The notes beneath the pieces are model-generated. The model was not told the origin of the DNA. It made no database searches and saw only the letters and a list, made by a program, of their open reading frames with translations. A program made the translations under genes and the position numbers. Source: Microbacteriaceae bacterium VKM Ac-2854 (lineage in GTDB: Bacteria; Actinomycetota; Actinomycetes; Actinomycetales; Microbacteriaceae). From it: 64,000 nucleotides of DNA. The stretch spans positions 372,001-436,000 of the forward strand of contig JABMLH010000001.1 of assembly GCA_013205085.1 (NCBI GenBank), given 5' to 3'. Shown piece after piece: positions 8,427-16,920 of the stretch (position 1 is the stretch's first letter; the number at the start of each line of letters is the position of its first letter).

Positions 8427-10646
8427 TCAGCCGGCGATCGGCGCCTCGCCCACCGCGAAGTTGTCGCGCCACAGCCCGGCCGGATCCACGCGCCTCTTCA
8501 CCGCGCGCAGCCGATCCAGCGTGGCGGGCGGGAAGGCGGCGGCGACGATGTCGGCGCCCGTGCGCGTCTCGAAGCTCAGGTACAGCCCCTCGAAGTGCGT
8601 CTCCAGGGCATCCCACAGTCGCTCGAAGTTCGCGGAGCGGCCGATCGAGGTGACCGAGAAGTTCGCGTCGCGGTAGGCGTACGCGGTCGCATCCTCCGCG
8701 ACCTCCGCCACCGCCCCTCCTATCGAGCGGAGCTGGAACCACGGCGCCGAGCCCGAACGGATCAGCATTGCCGCGTCGGCGGCGGTCGCCGCATCGAGGT
8801 GCGCCAGCAGCCCGGATCGGAACCGCGGCTCGCCCTGGCCGTCGTGCATCGCGTCCGAGGCGTTCGCCATCACCGCCGCGTACGGCGCGAGCTGCACGGA
8901 CTGCTGCAGCAGCGGCCCGAGCGTCGCGAACGGCTGCAGCCGCTCGATGATCGTGTCGGGGTCCGCCGAGTTCACCACCCCGTACATCTGCGCGACCACC
9001 TGCTCGTCGCGCCCCTTCGACACGATCAGGAACATCGTCACGTCGCGCGGTGCCGCCTCCATCGCATCCCCGAAAGACTGCAGGAACGCGGCGGTGTCGC
9101 TCGCGTCGAACGCGAGCTGCACCCATCCGACGTCACCGACCTCGTCCACCTCGAACTCGAAGGAGACGACGATGCCGACATTCGCGCCGGCACCACGCAG
9201 CGCCCAGAACAGTTCGGGATCCGCCTCGGCCGAGGTGTGCACAAGGCTGCCGTCGGCGAGCACCACGTCGGCGGCGACGAGGTGGTCGATCGTCAGTCCG
9301 TGATCGCGGGCGAGGAAGCCGATGCCGCCCGCCGTGGCGAGGCCGCCCACTCCGACTCCGCCGTAGTCGCCGCTGCTGAGCGCCCAGCCGTGCGCCTGCA
9401 GGGCGTCCGCGACCTCGGTCCAGCGCGCGCCGGGGCCGATGCGCACGCGGCGGCTCGCCTCGTCCAGCACCTCGATCGTGTTCAGCGCCGCCAGATCGAT
9501 CACGACTCCGCCGGTGTTGGTGCTGCGTCCGCTGATGCCGTGGCCGCCGCTGCGCACGCCGAGCGGCACGTGCGTGTGCTGGCGCGCGAAGGCCACGGCA
9601 TCCCGAACCTCCGAGACCGTGCGCGGACGCAGCACCAGACCGGGCTCGCCGCCGCGCATGTAGGTGGACCGGACCGTGCGGTACGCGAAGTCGCCGGGCT
9701 CGATCGCCGCGTCGCGCAGCGAGTCGGGGATCGCGTCGTAGTCGATGCCGGGGGCGCGACGGGCGAGCGCCGCGGTGGAGCGGGTCAGTGGAGCGACGCC
9801 CGTGCGCGCACGATCGGCGGCGACCGCCTCGCGGACCGCGGGCGCGACCTCCTCCGCGAAGCGCTGCAGAGCGTCCGGCTCGTCGCCCATCACGATGAAC
9901 GCCGAGACGCCGTCCTCCAAGGCGAGATCGATCAGCTCCTGCGCGCTCTCGCGGCCGGTGATGTTGAGCAGCCGGCGGATCTCGCGGGCGTCGCGGCCCG
10001 CCTCCGTCGCCGCCTCGTCGATGCGCGCGTTTCCGGCGGCGAGGTCGCCCGGCTGCAGGTACGGCAGCGACGGCAGCCAGCCGTCGCCCTTCGTGCCCGT
10101 GAGGCGCAGCATCCGTGGTTTGTAGGCGCCGATCCAGAGCGGGATCCGATGAGCGGGCGACGGGCCGCGCTTCGCGCCGTCGACGGAGTAGAACTCGCCG
10201 GCACGGATGCGCTCGCGGGTGTCGGTGCGCCAGAGCTCGCGGATGAGGTCGATCGCCTCGCTCAGCGCATCGACGGCCTGGCCCGGCGTGAGTCGGCGGC
10301 CGCCCATCGCCTCGATCGCGTCCCAGAATCCGCCGGCCCCCAGGCCCAGGTCCAGCCGGCCGCCGGAGAGCAGGTCGAGGGAGGCGGCGGCGCGCGCGGT
10401 CACGGGGGCCGGGCGCAGCGGCAGGTTCAGCACGTTCGGCGCGAGGTGGATGGTGCTGGTCGAGGCGGCCGCGTAGGAGAGCAGGGTCCAGGTGTCGAGG
10501 AAGGCCGGCTGGTACGGATGGTCCTGGAACGTGGCGAGGTCGTAGCCGAACTGCTCGCTCAGCCGGGCGAGCTCGACGGCGGCCTGCGGGTTCGCCGCCT
10601 GCGGGGTGATGAACGTGCCGAAGAGCAGCGGGTGCCCGTAGTCCAT
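8427..10646 (-). CDS. Fused luciferase-like flavin monooxygenase and BBE-type FAD-linked oxidase
   Basis: Two enzymes in one chain of 739 aa. Residues about 1-280 form a bacterial-luciferase-like TIM barrel (MDYGHPLLFGTFITP, LSEQFGYDLATFQDHPYQP, LDLLSGGRLDLGLGAG). After a short linker, residues about 300-739 form a PCMH-type FAD domain with RSGGHGISGRSTNTGG (His near residue 370 is the usual covalent FAD anchor) and GDYGGVGVGGLATAGGIGFL, ending in a BBE segment (RVDPAGLWRDNF). The frame is open across the joint with no stop or internal ribosome site seen. AGGAGG lies 7 nt before the ATG. Divergent from a MarR regulator with a palindrome between them. Substrate unknown; an oxidative detoxification or natural-product role is inference. 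Confidence 0.85.
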   Translation of the reverse strand: MDYGHPLLFGTFITPQAANPQAAVELARLSEQFGYDLATFQDHPYQPAFLDTWTLLSYAAASTSTIHLAPNVLNLPLRPAPVTARAAASLDLLSGGRLDLGLGAGGFWDAIEAMGGRRLTPGQAVDALSEAIDLIRELWRTDTRERIRAGEFYSVDGAKRGPSPAHRIPLWIGAYKPRMLRLTGTKGDGWLPSLPYLQPGDLAAGNARIDEAATEAGRDAREIRRLLNITGRESAQELIDLALEDGVSAFIVMGDEPDALQRFAEEVAPAVREAVAADRARTGVAPLTRSTAALARRAPGIDYDAIPDSLRDAAIEPGDFAYRTVRSTYMRGGEPGLVLRPRTVSEVRDAVAFARQHTHVPLGVRSGGHGISGRSTNTGGVVIDLAALNTIEVLDEASRRVRIGPGARWTEVADALQAHGWALSSGDYGGVGVGGLATAGGIGFLARDHGLTIDHLVAADVVLADGSLVHTSAEADPELFWALRGAGANVGIVVSFEFEVDEVGDVGWVQLAFDASDTAAFLQSFGDAMEAAPRDVTMFLIVSKGRDEQVVAQMYGVVNSADPDTIIERLQPFATLGPLLQQSVQLAPYAAVMANASDAMHDGQGEPRFRSGLLAHLDAATAADAAMLIRSGSAPWFQLRSIGGAVAEVAEDATAYAYRDANFSVTSIGRSANFERLWDALETHFEGLYLSFETRTGADIVAAAFPPATLDRLRAVKRRVDPAGLWRDNFAVGEAPIAG

Positions 10647-10663
10647 GGAGTCCTCCTGAGATC

Positions 10664-10678
10664 TGTTGTTGGACAACA
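10664..10678. promoter_or_regulatory. MarR operator candidate
   Basis: TGTTGTTGGACAACA is a perfect palindrome with 6-bp arms and a 3-bp centre, in the 67-bp region between the divergent fusion oxidoreductase and MarR genes. A weaker GCTGGACAGC palindrome follows at about 10684-10693. The position suits repression of both promoters by the MarR protein. Confidence 0.65.
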
Positions 10679-10713
10679 CATCTGCTGGACAGCCTATTCC
10701 GTAGACTGGGGCG

Positions 10714-11178
10714 ATGAGCGACGGATCGACCCTCGGCTGGGCCTTCGGCGTGCTGTTTCGAGAATGGCAGCGCCGCACGCAGGACGTGGTCGACGTGCTG
10801 CCGCACGGCCCGCGCGGCTTCCAGATCCTCGATGCGCTGGCCGATATGACCCCGCCGCGGCAGGGTGTGCTCGCCGCGCACCTCGGTATCGACCGCACCG
10901 TCTTCACCTACGTGGTGGACGATCTGGTGGCCGCGGGACTGATGGAGCGCCGCAGGGATCCGAAGGACCGCCGCGTGTATCTGCTCGCCCTCACCGACGC
11001 GGGTGTGGATCGCGTGGCGCAGCTGCGCGAGCGGGTTGCGGAGGCGGAGACGGAGCTGCTCTCCGCGCTCGGGCCGGAGCAGGCGGCGTCGTTGCGAGCC
11101 CTCGCGGAGCGCGCCGCCGCGGAACTGCGCGCCGGCGAGCGCGACGCCTGTCGCGTCGCGGAGGAGATCGCCGGGTAG
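10714..11178 (+). CDS. MarR-family transcriptional regulator
   Basis: Winged-helix regulator of 154 aa: LDALADMTPPRQGVLAAHLGIDRTVFTYVVDDLVAAGLMERRRDPKDRRVYLLALTDAG shows the recognition helix and the wing with the MarR-typical DxRxxxLxLT pattern. TAGACT at 10702-10707 sits 6 nt before the ATG, so the transcript is probably leaderless. It diverges from the fused monooxygenase/FAD-oxidase, its probable target, with the operator candidate between them. Convergent with araA, with a shared hairpin beyond its stop codon. Confidence 0.92.
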   Translation: MSDGSTLGWAFGVLFREWQRRTQDVVDVLPHGPRGFQILDALADMTPPRQGVLAAHLGIDRTVFTYVVDDLVAAGLMERRRDPKDRRVYLLALTDAGVDRVAQLRERVAEAETELLSALGPEQAASLRALAERAAAELRAGERDACRVAEEIAG

Positions 11179-11202
11179 TCGGCTCGCCACCCATAAAACG
11201 AA

Positions 11203-11236
11203 GGTCGGGATCCGCGCGATTGCGCGGATCCCGACC
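11203..11236 (-). terminator. Terminator between marR-type gene and araA
   Basis: Perfect 15-bp stem (11203-11217 with 11222-11236) and 4-nt loop between convergent genes. On the minus strand it is followed by TTCGTTTTA, so it is a good intrinsic terminator for araBDA. It may also stop the regulator transcript. Confidence 0.85.
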
Positions 11237-11251
11237 GAGTGAGGTGAGCCC

Positions 11252-12766
11252 CTACAGTCCCTGGTTCAGGCGGTAGTAGGCCGCGTTGCCGCGCACATCC
11301 GCCTCGAAACCGCGCAGCGTGGTGCTCTCGTCGATCACGAGCAGCTCGACGCCGGCGATGCGCGCGAAGTCCTCCCACGCCTCCACGCCGATCTGGTTGC
11401 TCATCACGGTGTGGTGCGCGGCGCCGGCCATGATCCAGGCGGTGGCGCTGGTGCGGAAGTCGGGTGCCGGCTGCCAGACGGCGCGGCCGACCGGGAGGTG
11501 CGGCAGCGACTGCGGCGGCACCACGTTCTGCACGGCGTTGGCCACCAGGCGGAAGCGATCGCGCATGTCGCTCAGCGCGACGACCACGGCGGGGCCGGCG
11601 TCCGCGGTGAAGACCAGGCGCACCGGGTCCTCGCGGCCGCCGATGCCGAGCGGGTGGATCTCCAGCGTCGCGCGAGCGGAGGAGAGCGTCGGCGAGACCT
11701 CGAGCATGTGCGCGCCGAGGATGAGCTCCTCGCCGGGCGTCATGTCGTAGGTGTAGTCCTCCATCAGCGAGGTGCCGCCGGGGAGCCCGGCGCCCATCAC
11801 GGCCGCGATGCGGATCAGCACGGCCGTCTTCCAGTCGCCCTCGCCGCCGAAGCCGTAACCGTCGGCCATCAGGCGCTGCACGGCGAGGCCCGGCAGCTGG
11901 CGCAGGCCGCCGAGGTCTTCGAAGGAGTCGGTGAAGGCCTCGAAGCCGCCCTCCTCGAGGAACGAGCGCAGCCCGATCTCGACCGCGGCGCCGTAGCGCA
12001 GCGACTCGTGGCGCTCGCCGTCGGGCAGCAGCTCCGGCACGACGTCGTAGCTCTCGATGTACTCGGCGACCAGCGCGTCGATCTGCTCGGGCGTTGCGGC
12101 GTCCACGCGCTCGACGAGCTCGTTCACGCCCCAGGTGTTCACGCTGACGCCGAGGCGGATCTCGGCCTCGGTCTTGTCGCCCTCGGTCACGGCGACGTTG
12201 CGCATGTTGTCGCCGAAGCGGGCGACCTTCATGCCCTGCGAGGCGGCCCAGCCGGCGGCGGCGCGGGTCCAGGTGCCGACCTGCTCGGTGACGCGCGGGT
12301 CGCTGGCGTGACCGACGACGGTCTTGCGGGGCACGCTCATCCGGCTGAGGATGTAGCCGTGCTCGCGGTCGCCGTGCGCGGCCTGGTTCAGGTTCATGAA
12401 GTCGAAGTCGATGTCCTGCCAGGGCAGGGCGACGTTCGCCTGGGTGTGGAAGTGCAGCAGCGGCTTGGCCAGCGCGTCGAAGCCGTGGATCCACATCTTC
12501 GAGGGGCTGAAGGTGTGCATCCAGGTGATCACGCCGATCACGGAGTCGTCGGCGTTGGCCTCGATCATGGTGCGGCGGATGGCGTCCGAGCTCTTCAGCA
12601 CGGGCTTCCACTCGATCGTGACCGGCACGGCGGCGCCCAGCTCGGCGACGACGGCCTGCGACTGCTCGGCGACCTGGCGCAGCGTGTCCTCGCCGTAGAG
12701 GTCCTGGCTGCCGGTGAGGAACCAGACGGTGCGGGTCTTCAAGTCGGGGATGATGCTGCTGGTCAT
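11252..12766 (-). CDS. araA: L-arabinose isomerase
   Basis: Converts L-arabinose to L-ribulose. 504 aa, the usual length of the family (about 500). Diagnostic segments include [23 protein letters not shown] at the N-terminus, [12 protein letters not shown], and [21 protein letters not shown], which carries one of the metal-binding Glu residues. The ATG overlaps the araD stop codon in an ATGA arrangement, so translation is coupled. Last gene of the araB-araD-araA operon, closed by a hairpin. Cytoplasmic, Mn-dependent in characterised relatives. Confidence 0.97.
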   Translation of the reverse strand: MTSSIIPDLKTRTVWFLTGSQDLYGEDTLRQVAEQSQAVVAELGAAVPVTIEWKPVLKSSDAIRRTMIEANADDSVIGVITWMHTFSPSKMWIHGFDALAKPLLHFHTQANVALPWQDIDFDFMNLNQAAHGDREHGYILSRMSVPRKTVVGHASDPRVTEQVGTWTRAAAGWAASQGMKVARFGDNMRNVAVTEGDKTEAEIRLGVSVNTWGVNELVERVDAATPEQIDALVAEYIESYDVVPELLPDGERHESLRYGAAVEIGLRSFLEEGGFEAFTDSFEDLGGLRQLPGLAVQRLMADGYGFGGEGDWKTAVLIRIAAVMGAGLPGGTSLMEDYTYDMTPGEELILGAHMLEVSPTLSSARATLEIHPLGIGGREDPVRLVFTADAGPAVVVALSDMRDRFRLVANAVQNVVPPQSLPHLPVGRAVWQPAPDFRTSATAWIMAGAAHHTVMSNQIGVEAWEDFARIAGVELLVIDESTTLRGFEADVRGNAAYYRLNQGL

Positions 12767-13461
12767 GCGAGGGCTCCGGTGGGGTTCTGTCCGTAGACGT
12801 TCTGGTAGCGGTCGAACAGCGAGTCGATCGACTCCTGCGGGATGGGGACGAGCTCGCCGCCCTGGCGCGCGATGTGCACCGTGCGGGCGACGTCCTCCGT
12901 CATCACGGCGGCCTTCACCGCATCCTTCGCGTCCTTGCCGATGGTGAAGACGCCGTGGTTCTGCATCAGCACCGCGCGCGAGCGGTGGCCGGTGAGGGTC
13001 GCGACGATGCCGCGACCGATGGAGTCGTCGCCGATGATCGCGAAGGGACCCAGCGGAATGTCGCCGCCGAATTCGTCCGCCATCGCCGTGATCACGCAGG
13101 GGATCGACTCCGCCCGCGCCGCCCACGCCGTGGCGTAGGTGGAGTGGGTGTGCACCACGCCGCCGACCTCGGGCATGTTGCGGTACACGTAGGCGTGCGC
13201 CGCGGTGTCGGAGGAGGGGCTGCGGTCGCTGCCGGGCGAGCCGGGGATGACGTTGCCGTCGAGGTCGCAGAGGATCATGTTCTCGGGCGCGAGGTCGTCG
13301 TAGAGCACGCCGCTGGGCTTGATCACGAAGAGGTCGGCGCCGGGCACACGGCCCGAGATGTTGCCGCCGGTCCAGATCACCAGTCCGTAGCGGACGAGTT
13401 CGGCGTGCAGGGCGGCGACGTCGGCGCGGACGCGGTCGATCGCCGCATCGAGGTCGGTCAT
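12763..13461 (-). CDS. araD: L-ribulose-5-phosphate 4-epimerase
   Basis: Epimerises L-ribulose 5-phosphate to D-xylulose 5-phosphate, which enters the pentose phosphate pathway. Class II aldolase fold of 232 aa, with [10 protein letters not shown] (substrate loop), [17 protein letters not shown], a zinc-binding [11 protein letters not shown] (HxH) and [16 protein letters not shown] lies upstream of the ATG. Its start overlaps the end of araB and its end overlaps the start of araA, both as ATGA. Confidence 0.96.
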   Translation of the reverse strand: MTDLDAAIDRVRADVAALHAELVRYGLVIWTGGNISGRVPGADLFVIKPSGVLYDDLAPENMILCDLDGNVIPGSPGSDRSPSSDTAAHAYVYRNMPEVGGVVHTHSTYATAWAARAESIPCVITAMADEFGGDIPLGPFAIIGDDSIGRGIVATLTGHRSRAVLMQNHGVFTIGKDAKDAVKAAVMTEDVARTVHIARQGGELVPIPQESIDSLFDRYQNVYGQNPTGALA

Positions 13462-15065
13462 GCGGATGCTCCTTCGGTAGGCAGGGTGGTGACGGCCGCC
13501 TGCTCGACGGCGAGGCCGGCGCGGTAGCGGTCGAGGTACGTGGCGAAGCCCGCGACGTCCGCAGGATCGGGGTCGACGGTCGAGGATTCGGCGCCGGCGA
13601 AGACGTGCTCGTCGAGGTAGGCGCTCAGCGTCGTCTCGTTCTGCAGCCGGTAGGCGGCCAGCACGGCCATGCCCCACGGCCCGCCCTGGGAGGCGGTCGC
13701 GGCGACGGAGACGGGGGCGTCCAGGGCGCCCGCGAGGAAGCGCTGCGCGACCCCGGCCGTGCGGAACATGCCGCCGTGCGCGGACATCCGCTCGACGCTC
13801 GCGCCCTCGCCGGCCAGCACGCGCATCCCGAGCGCGAGGGTGCCGAAGACGCCGTACAGCTCGGCGCGGATGAAGTTGGCCAGCGTCAGCCGGGAGTCGG
13901 GCGTGCGCACGATCAGCGGGCGGCCCTCGACCAGGCCCGCGATCGGCTCGCCGGCGAGGTGGTTGTAGGCGAGCAGCCCGCCCGCATCCGCCTCGCCCGC
14001 GAGCGCTTCGGTGAAGAGGGTGGCGTAGACGGCGTCGGCGGAGAGCGGCGTGCCGGCGGCCTCGGCGAAGCGGCTGAACAGGCCGACCCAGGTGGCCAGC
14101 TCGCTGGCGCCGTTGTTGCAGTGCACCATGGCGACCAGGTCGCCGGAGGGGGTGGCCACGAGGTCGAGCTCGTGGTGCACCTGCTCCAGCGGACGCTCCA
14201 ACACGACCATCGCGAAGATGCTGGTGCCGGCGCTGACGTTGCCGGTGCGCGGGGCGACCGCGTTGGTGGCGACCATGCCGGTGCCGGCGTCGCCCTCGGG
14301 CGGGCAGAACGGGATGCCGGTGTCGAGCGATCCGCTCGGGTCCAGCAGCAGGGCGCCCGCGGTGGTCAGCTCGCCGGCCGGCGCACCGGCCGGAAGAACC
14401 GTCGGCAGCAGCTCGCGCAGCGGTTTCGTGCGCGCGAGGGCGTCGTAGCGGGCCACGACCTCGGCGTCGTAGTCCGTGGTGGCGGGGTCCGTCGGGACCA
14501 TGCCCGAGGCGTCGCCGACGCCGAGCACCTTCTCGCCGGTCAGCTGCCAGTGCACGTAGCCGGCCAGGGTGGTGACGAAGTCGATCTCGGCGACGTGCGG
14601 TTCGCCGTCGAGGATCGCCTGATGCAGATGCGTGATCGACCAGCGCAGCGGGATGTTCACTCCGAAGAGCGCGCTGAGTTCGGCCGAGGCCTCGCCGGTG
14701 TTCGTGTTGCGCCAGGTGCGGAAGGGCACCAGCAGTTCACCGCTCGCGTCGAAGGCGAGGTAGCCGTGCATCATCGCGGAGACGCCGATGGCGCCGAAAC
14801 CCGTGGGGCGAACGCCGTGGCGCTGCTCCGCGTCGGCCAGCAGCTCGGCGACCGCCGCCTGCAGCCCGGACCAGACGTCCTCGAGCGCGTAGGTCCAGCG
14901 CCGATCGACGAACTGGTTCTCCCACTCGTGCCCGCCGACGGCGAGCACGGTGCTCGGATCGTCCGCGTCGACCAGGCACGCCTTGATCCGGGTCGAGCCG
15001 AGCTCGATGCCGAGCGTGGTTCGGCCTGCGCTGATCAGCTCGGGGGTGGGCCGCCGTTGGTCCAA
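13458..15065 (-). CDS. araB: Ribulokinase (FGGY family)
   Basis: Phosphorylates L-ribulose using ATP. FGGY carbohydrate kinase of 535 aa: N-terminal phosphate loop [48 protein letters not shown] in the sugar-binding region, and the C-terminal ATP site [19 protein letters not shown]. The start is a TTG with AGGAG upstream (CGAGGAGAAACGCTTTG). First gene of the coupled araBDA operon. A perfect-arm palindrome 25 bp upstream is a probable operator. No arabinose transporter or araR gene is adjacent. Confidence 0.93.
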   Translation of the reverse strand: MDQRRPTPELISAGRTTLGIELGSTRIKACLVDADDPSTVLAVGGHEWENQFVDRRWTYALEDVWSGLQAAVAELLADAEQRHGVRPTGFGAIGVSAMMHGYLAFDASGELLVPFRTWRNTNTGEASAELSALFGVNIPLRWSITHLHQAILDGEPHVAEIDFVTTLAGYVHWQLTGEKVLGVGDASGMVPTDPATTDYDAEVVARYDALARTKPLRELLPTVLPAGAPAGELTTAGALLLDPSGSLDTGIPFCPPEGDAGTGMVATNAVAPRTGNVSAGTSIFAMVVLERPLEQVHHELDLVATPSGDLVAMVHCNNGASELATWVGLFSRFAEAAGTPLSADAVYATLFTEALAGEADAGGLLAYNHLAGEPIAGLVEGRPLIVRTPDSRLTLANFIRAELYGVFGTLALGMRVLAGEGASVERMSAHGGMFRTAGVAQRFLAGALDAPVSVAATASQGGPWGMAVLAAYRLQNETTLSAYLDEHVFAGAESSTVDPDPADVAGFATYLDRYRAGLAVEQAAVTTLPTEGASA

Positions 15066-15089
15066 AGCGTTTCTCCTCGTTCGCGGTCG

Positions 15090-15105
15090 ATGTGACCGTT
15101 CACAT
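15090..15105. promoter_or_regulatory. LacI-type operator upstream of araB
   Basis: ATGTGACCGTTCACAT, with 6-bp perfect arms and a 4-bp centre, lies 25 bp upstream of the araB start codon. The shape matches LacI/GalR-family operators. The cognate regulator is not in the immediate neighbourhood. Confidence 0.6.
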
Positions 15106-15163
15106 TAACCACCGTCAGCGTAGGCGACGCGGGGCGGAGTGCGCAATCGGCGGGAGGCGTGCA

Positions 15164-15227
15164 CAACCTCGGCTGAGAGTCGTCGTCAGCGCTGATGGGG
15201 GCTGACGGACGCTCTCAGCCGAGGTTG
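15164..15227. repeat. Palindromic repeat family B, copy 1
   Basis: Arms CAACCTCGGCTGAGAG (15164-15179) and its complement (15211-15226), with an inner stem GTCAGC/GCTGAC. The right arm contains the stop codon of the AbiEi-like gene. Two further copies lie at 16176-16244 and 16827-16894. Confidence 0.88.
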
Positions 15228-16087
15228 CGTCGGCGACGCTGCTTCGGCGACCACAGGTGGTCGCCGCGGCGCACGATTCCGAGGAGCGTCTCGCGCTGGG
15301 TGGGCCAGTCGTTCATGATCTGGTCGTAGTCCCAGCGCAGCGGCAGGTACTCCATACCGGTCAGGTCGGAGTCGCGCTGCAGATCGATCTGCCGCTGTTC
15401 CTTGCTCGCGTGATAGCGCGCACCGTCCGACTCGATCACCAGCCGCTCGCCGATGAGGTTGTCGACGTGTCCGACGCCGGGAATGAGCACTTGGGGCTGC
15501 ACCTGCAGCCGCATGCCGCGAGCGGCGAGTCGGATCCGTGTCTCCAGCCCGGACTGAGCGCCCGGATCCACGAGGTCGAAGAGACGGCGCTTGCCGATCG
15601 GGGCGAGGGAACGGAGCCCGTCGAGGTCGCCGAGGCTGATCGCGCCGGAGTTGACGGCCGAATCCATCGTCACGACGGCGTCCTCGCCAGGGACGCAGGT
15701 GAGCATGTGCAGGATCGCCGCCTCGAGGCTGTCGCGCGAGGCCGAGGCACGCCCGAATCCTGGCCACTTCTTCCAGTGCAGGGTGGCGTGCCCGCACGGA
15801 GCGACTGCCGCCGAGGGGTCGACGGCGACGTGCAGGCTCGGACGTGTCACCACCCAGAGACCGAGTTCGTCCAGGAGGGAGACGCAGCTGAGCACCCCGC
15901 CCGCCGCTACGGCTCTCCGATCCACCTCCTTCACCGCCGCGAGCGCGTACCACCCCCGGCGTACTCGGACGATGGCCCCCGCCGCGAGCGCGGCATCGAT
16001 GAGGCGCCGCGGGATCTTGGCCGCGCGCAGCTGCGCCGTGGTGGCGAATCCACCCGTGTAACGAAGAAGGTCGATGAGGTCGAACAT
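15215..16087 (-). CDS. AbiEi-like winged-helix protein with DUF559/Vsr-like C-terminal domain
   Basis: 290 aa. The N-terminus (GGFATTAQLRAAKIPRRLIDAALAAGAIVRVRRGWYAL) matches the AbiEi antitoxin-type winged helix of type IV toxin-antitoxin systems. The C-terminus (VESDGARYHASKEQRQIDLQRDSDL, then LRWDYDQI) matches the DUF559 fold related to Vsr/restriction endonucleases. No AbiEii nucleotidyltransferase partner is adjacent. The ATG at 16087 was chosen because the homology begins there; an upstream ATG at 16180 would start inside repeat copy 2. The last codons (NLG-stop) lie within repeat copy 1. A defence or antitoxin role is inference. Confidence 0.75.
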   Translation of the reverse strand: MFDLIDLLRYTGGFATTAQLRAAKIPRRLIDAALAAGAIVRVRRGWYALAAVKEVDRRAVAAGGVLSCVSLLDELGLWVVTRPSLHVAVDPSAAVAPCGHATLHWKKWPGFGRASASRDSLEAAILHMLTCVPGEDAVVTMDSAVNSGAISLGDLDGLRSLAPIGKRRLFDLVDPGAQSGLETRIRLAARGMRLQVQPQVLIPGVGHVDNLIGERLVIESDGARYHASKEQRQIDLQRDSDLTGMEYLPLRWDYDQIMNDWPTQRETLLGIVRRGDHLWSPKQRRRRNLG

Positions 16088-16175
16088 CCCTCGATACTCG
16101 TCCGACCCCGCTGGCGGGCGCTCGCCCGGGCCCCTGAAACGGGACAACTGGCCTGCGATCTCAGTCTGTTGAGGA

Positions 16176-16244
16176 CGCAACTTCGGCTGAGAGCCTTCGT
16201 CAACCGTGATCAGCGCTGACGACGATTCTCAGCCGAGGTTGCGT
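16176..16244. repeat. Palindromic repeat family B, copy 2
   Basis: Left arm CAACTTCGGCTGAGAG (16178-16193) and right arm TTCTCAGCCGAGGTTG (16227-16242) pair with two mismatches; inner bases include a second short stem. It supplies the stop codon of the esterase remnant and lies upstream of the AbiEi-like gene. Confidence 0.88.
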
Positions 16245-16411
16245 TCGCGGTTGAGCCCTCGCAGCGACGCGAACAGCCCCCGGCGCCACCAGGCGTAGTC
16301 GTGCCCTCCGGTCCACGGGGTCAGCGAGACATCGGCGCCGGCGGCTCGCGCCGCGTCGGCGAAGGCGCGGGATTGGCCGAGCATGTCGCCCTCCTCGGTG
16401 CCGAGTCGCCA
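16229..16411 (-). pseudogene. 3' fragment of an alpha/beta-hydrolase esterase
   Basis: About 60 codons remain: LGTEEGDMLGQSRAFADAARAAG, VSLTPWTGGHDYAWWR, GLFASLRGL. This is the C-terminal end of an esterase-D/enterochelin-esterase-like hydrolase, including the GGHDYxxWR catalytic-His segment. The nucleophile Ser and the N-terminal two thirds are absent. Upstream the reading frame runs into sequence that codes for an AraC protein on the other strand, so the gene was cut by a rearrangement. The final codons and the stop lie in repeat copy 2. Confidence 0.7.
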
Positions 16412-16812
16412 CGCCCGCCGCGGCCCGCAGCACCCTGCGCGCGATCGTCGCCGCGGGCGCGCGCTCGGACGCGGACGCGCCGGTGCTGCCGCAGGACGAG
16501 CGGGCGCGGCAGGTGGCGACGACGCTGCTGGAGCATCCTGCGACGCCGTTCGGGCTCGAGGAGTGGGCGCGCACGGTGCACACCAGCGGCAAGACGTTGC
16601 AGCGCTGCTTCCGCCGCGACACCGGGATGACCTCTCCGCAGTGGCGCACCAGCGCCCGGCTCTCGGTCGCCGTGCGGCGGTTCGACCGCGGCGAGGCCGT
16701 CGCCGCGGTCGCACGCTCCGTCGGCTTCGCCACCACGAGCGCCTTCATCACCGCGTTCCGCCGCCGCTACGGCGTGACACCGGGCACCTACCGCGCCCGC
16801 GTGTCCGGCTGA
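16411..16812 (+). pseudogene. 3' fragment of an AraC-family regulator
   Basis: Only the C-terminal DNA-binding half survives. Two helix-turn-helix units are clear: FGLEEWARTVHTSGKTLQRCFRRDTGMTSPQWR and VAAVARSVGFATTSAFITAFRRRYGVTPGTYR. Homology begins near nt 16411, exactly where the opposite-strand esterase homology ends, so the N-terminal cupin-like domain is missing. A GTG at 16483 could start a 109-aa product that contains only the DNA-binding domain. Whether it is expressed is unknown. Confidence 0.65.
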
Positions 16813-16826
16813 GGGGACGACGCGTA

Positions 16827-16894
16827 CACAACCTCGGCTGAGAGCGCCCGTCAGCCGCGATGGGCGATGACGAGGAGTCTCAGCCGAGGTTGTG
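16827..16894. repeat. Palindromic repeat family B, copy 3
   Basis: Left arm CACAACCTCGGCTGAGAG (16827-16844) and right arm ending GCCGAGGTTGTG (to 16894). It lies between the convergent ends of the AraC fragment (stop 15 bp before) and the photolyase gene (stop 27 bp after), where it can terminate both. Confidence 0.88.
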
Positions 16895-16920
16895 CACGGC
16901 TGCGCGCACTCGCGCCGCGC

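Noticed and set aside
15164-16894. CRISPR array or transposon ends for the three family B repeats
   Set aside because: Spacing is irregular, copies are palindromic with genes between them, and there are no cas genes or target-site duplications.
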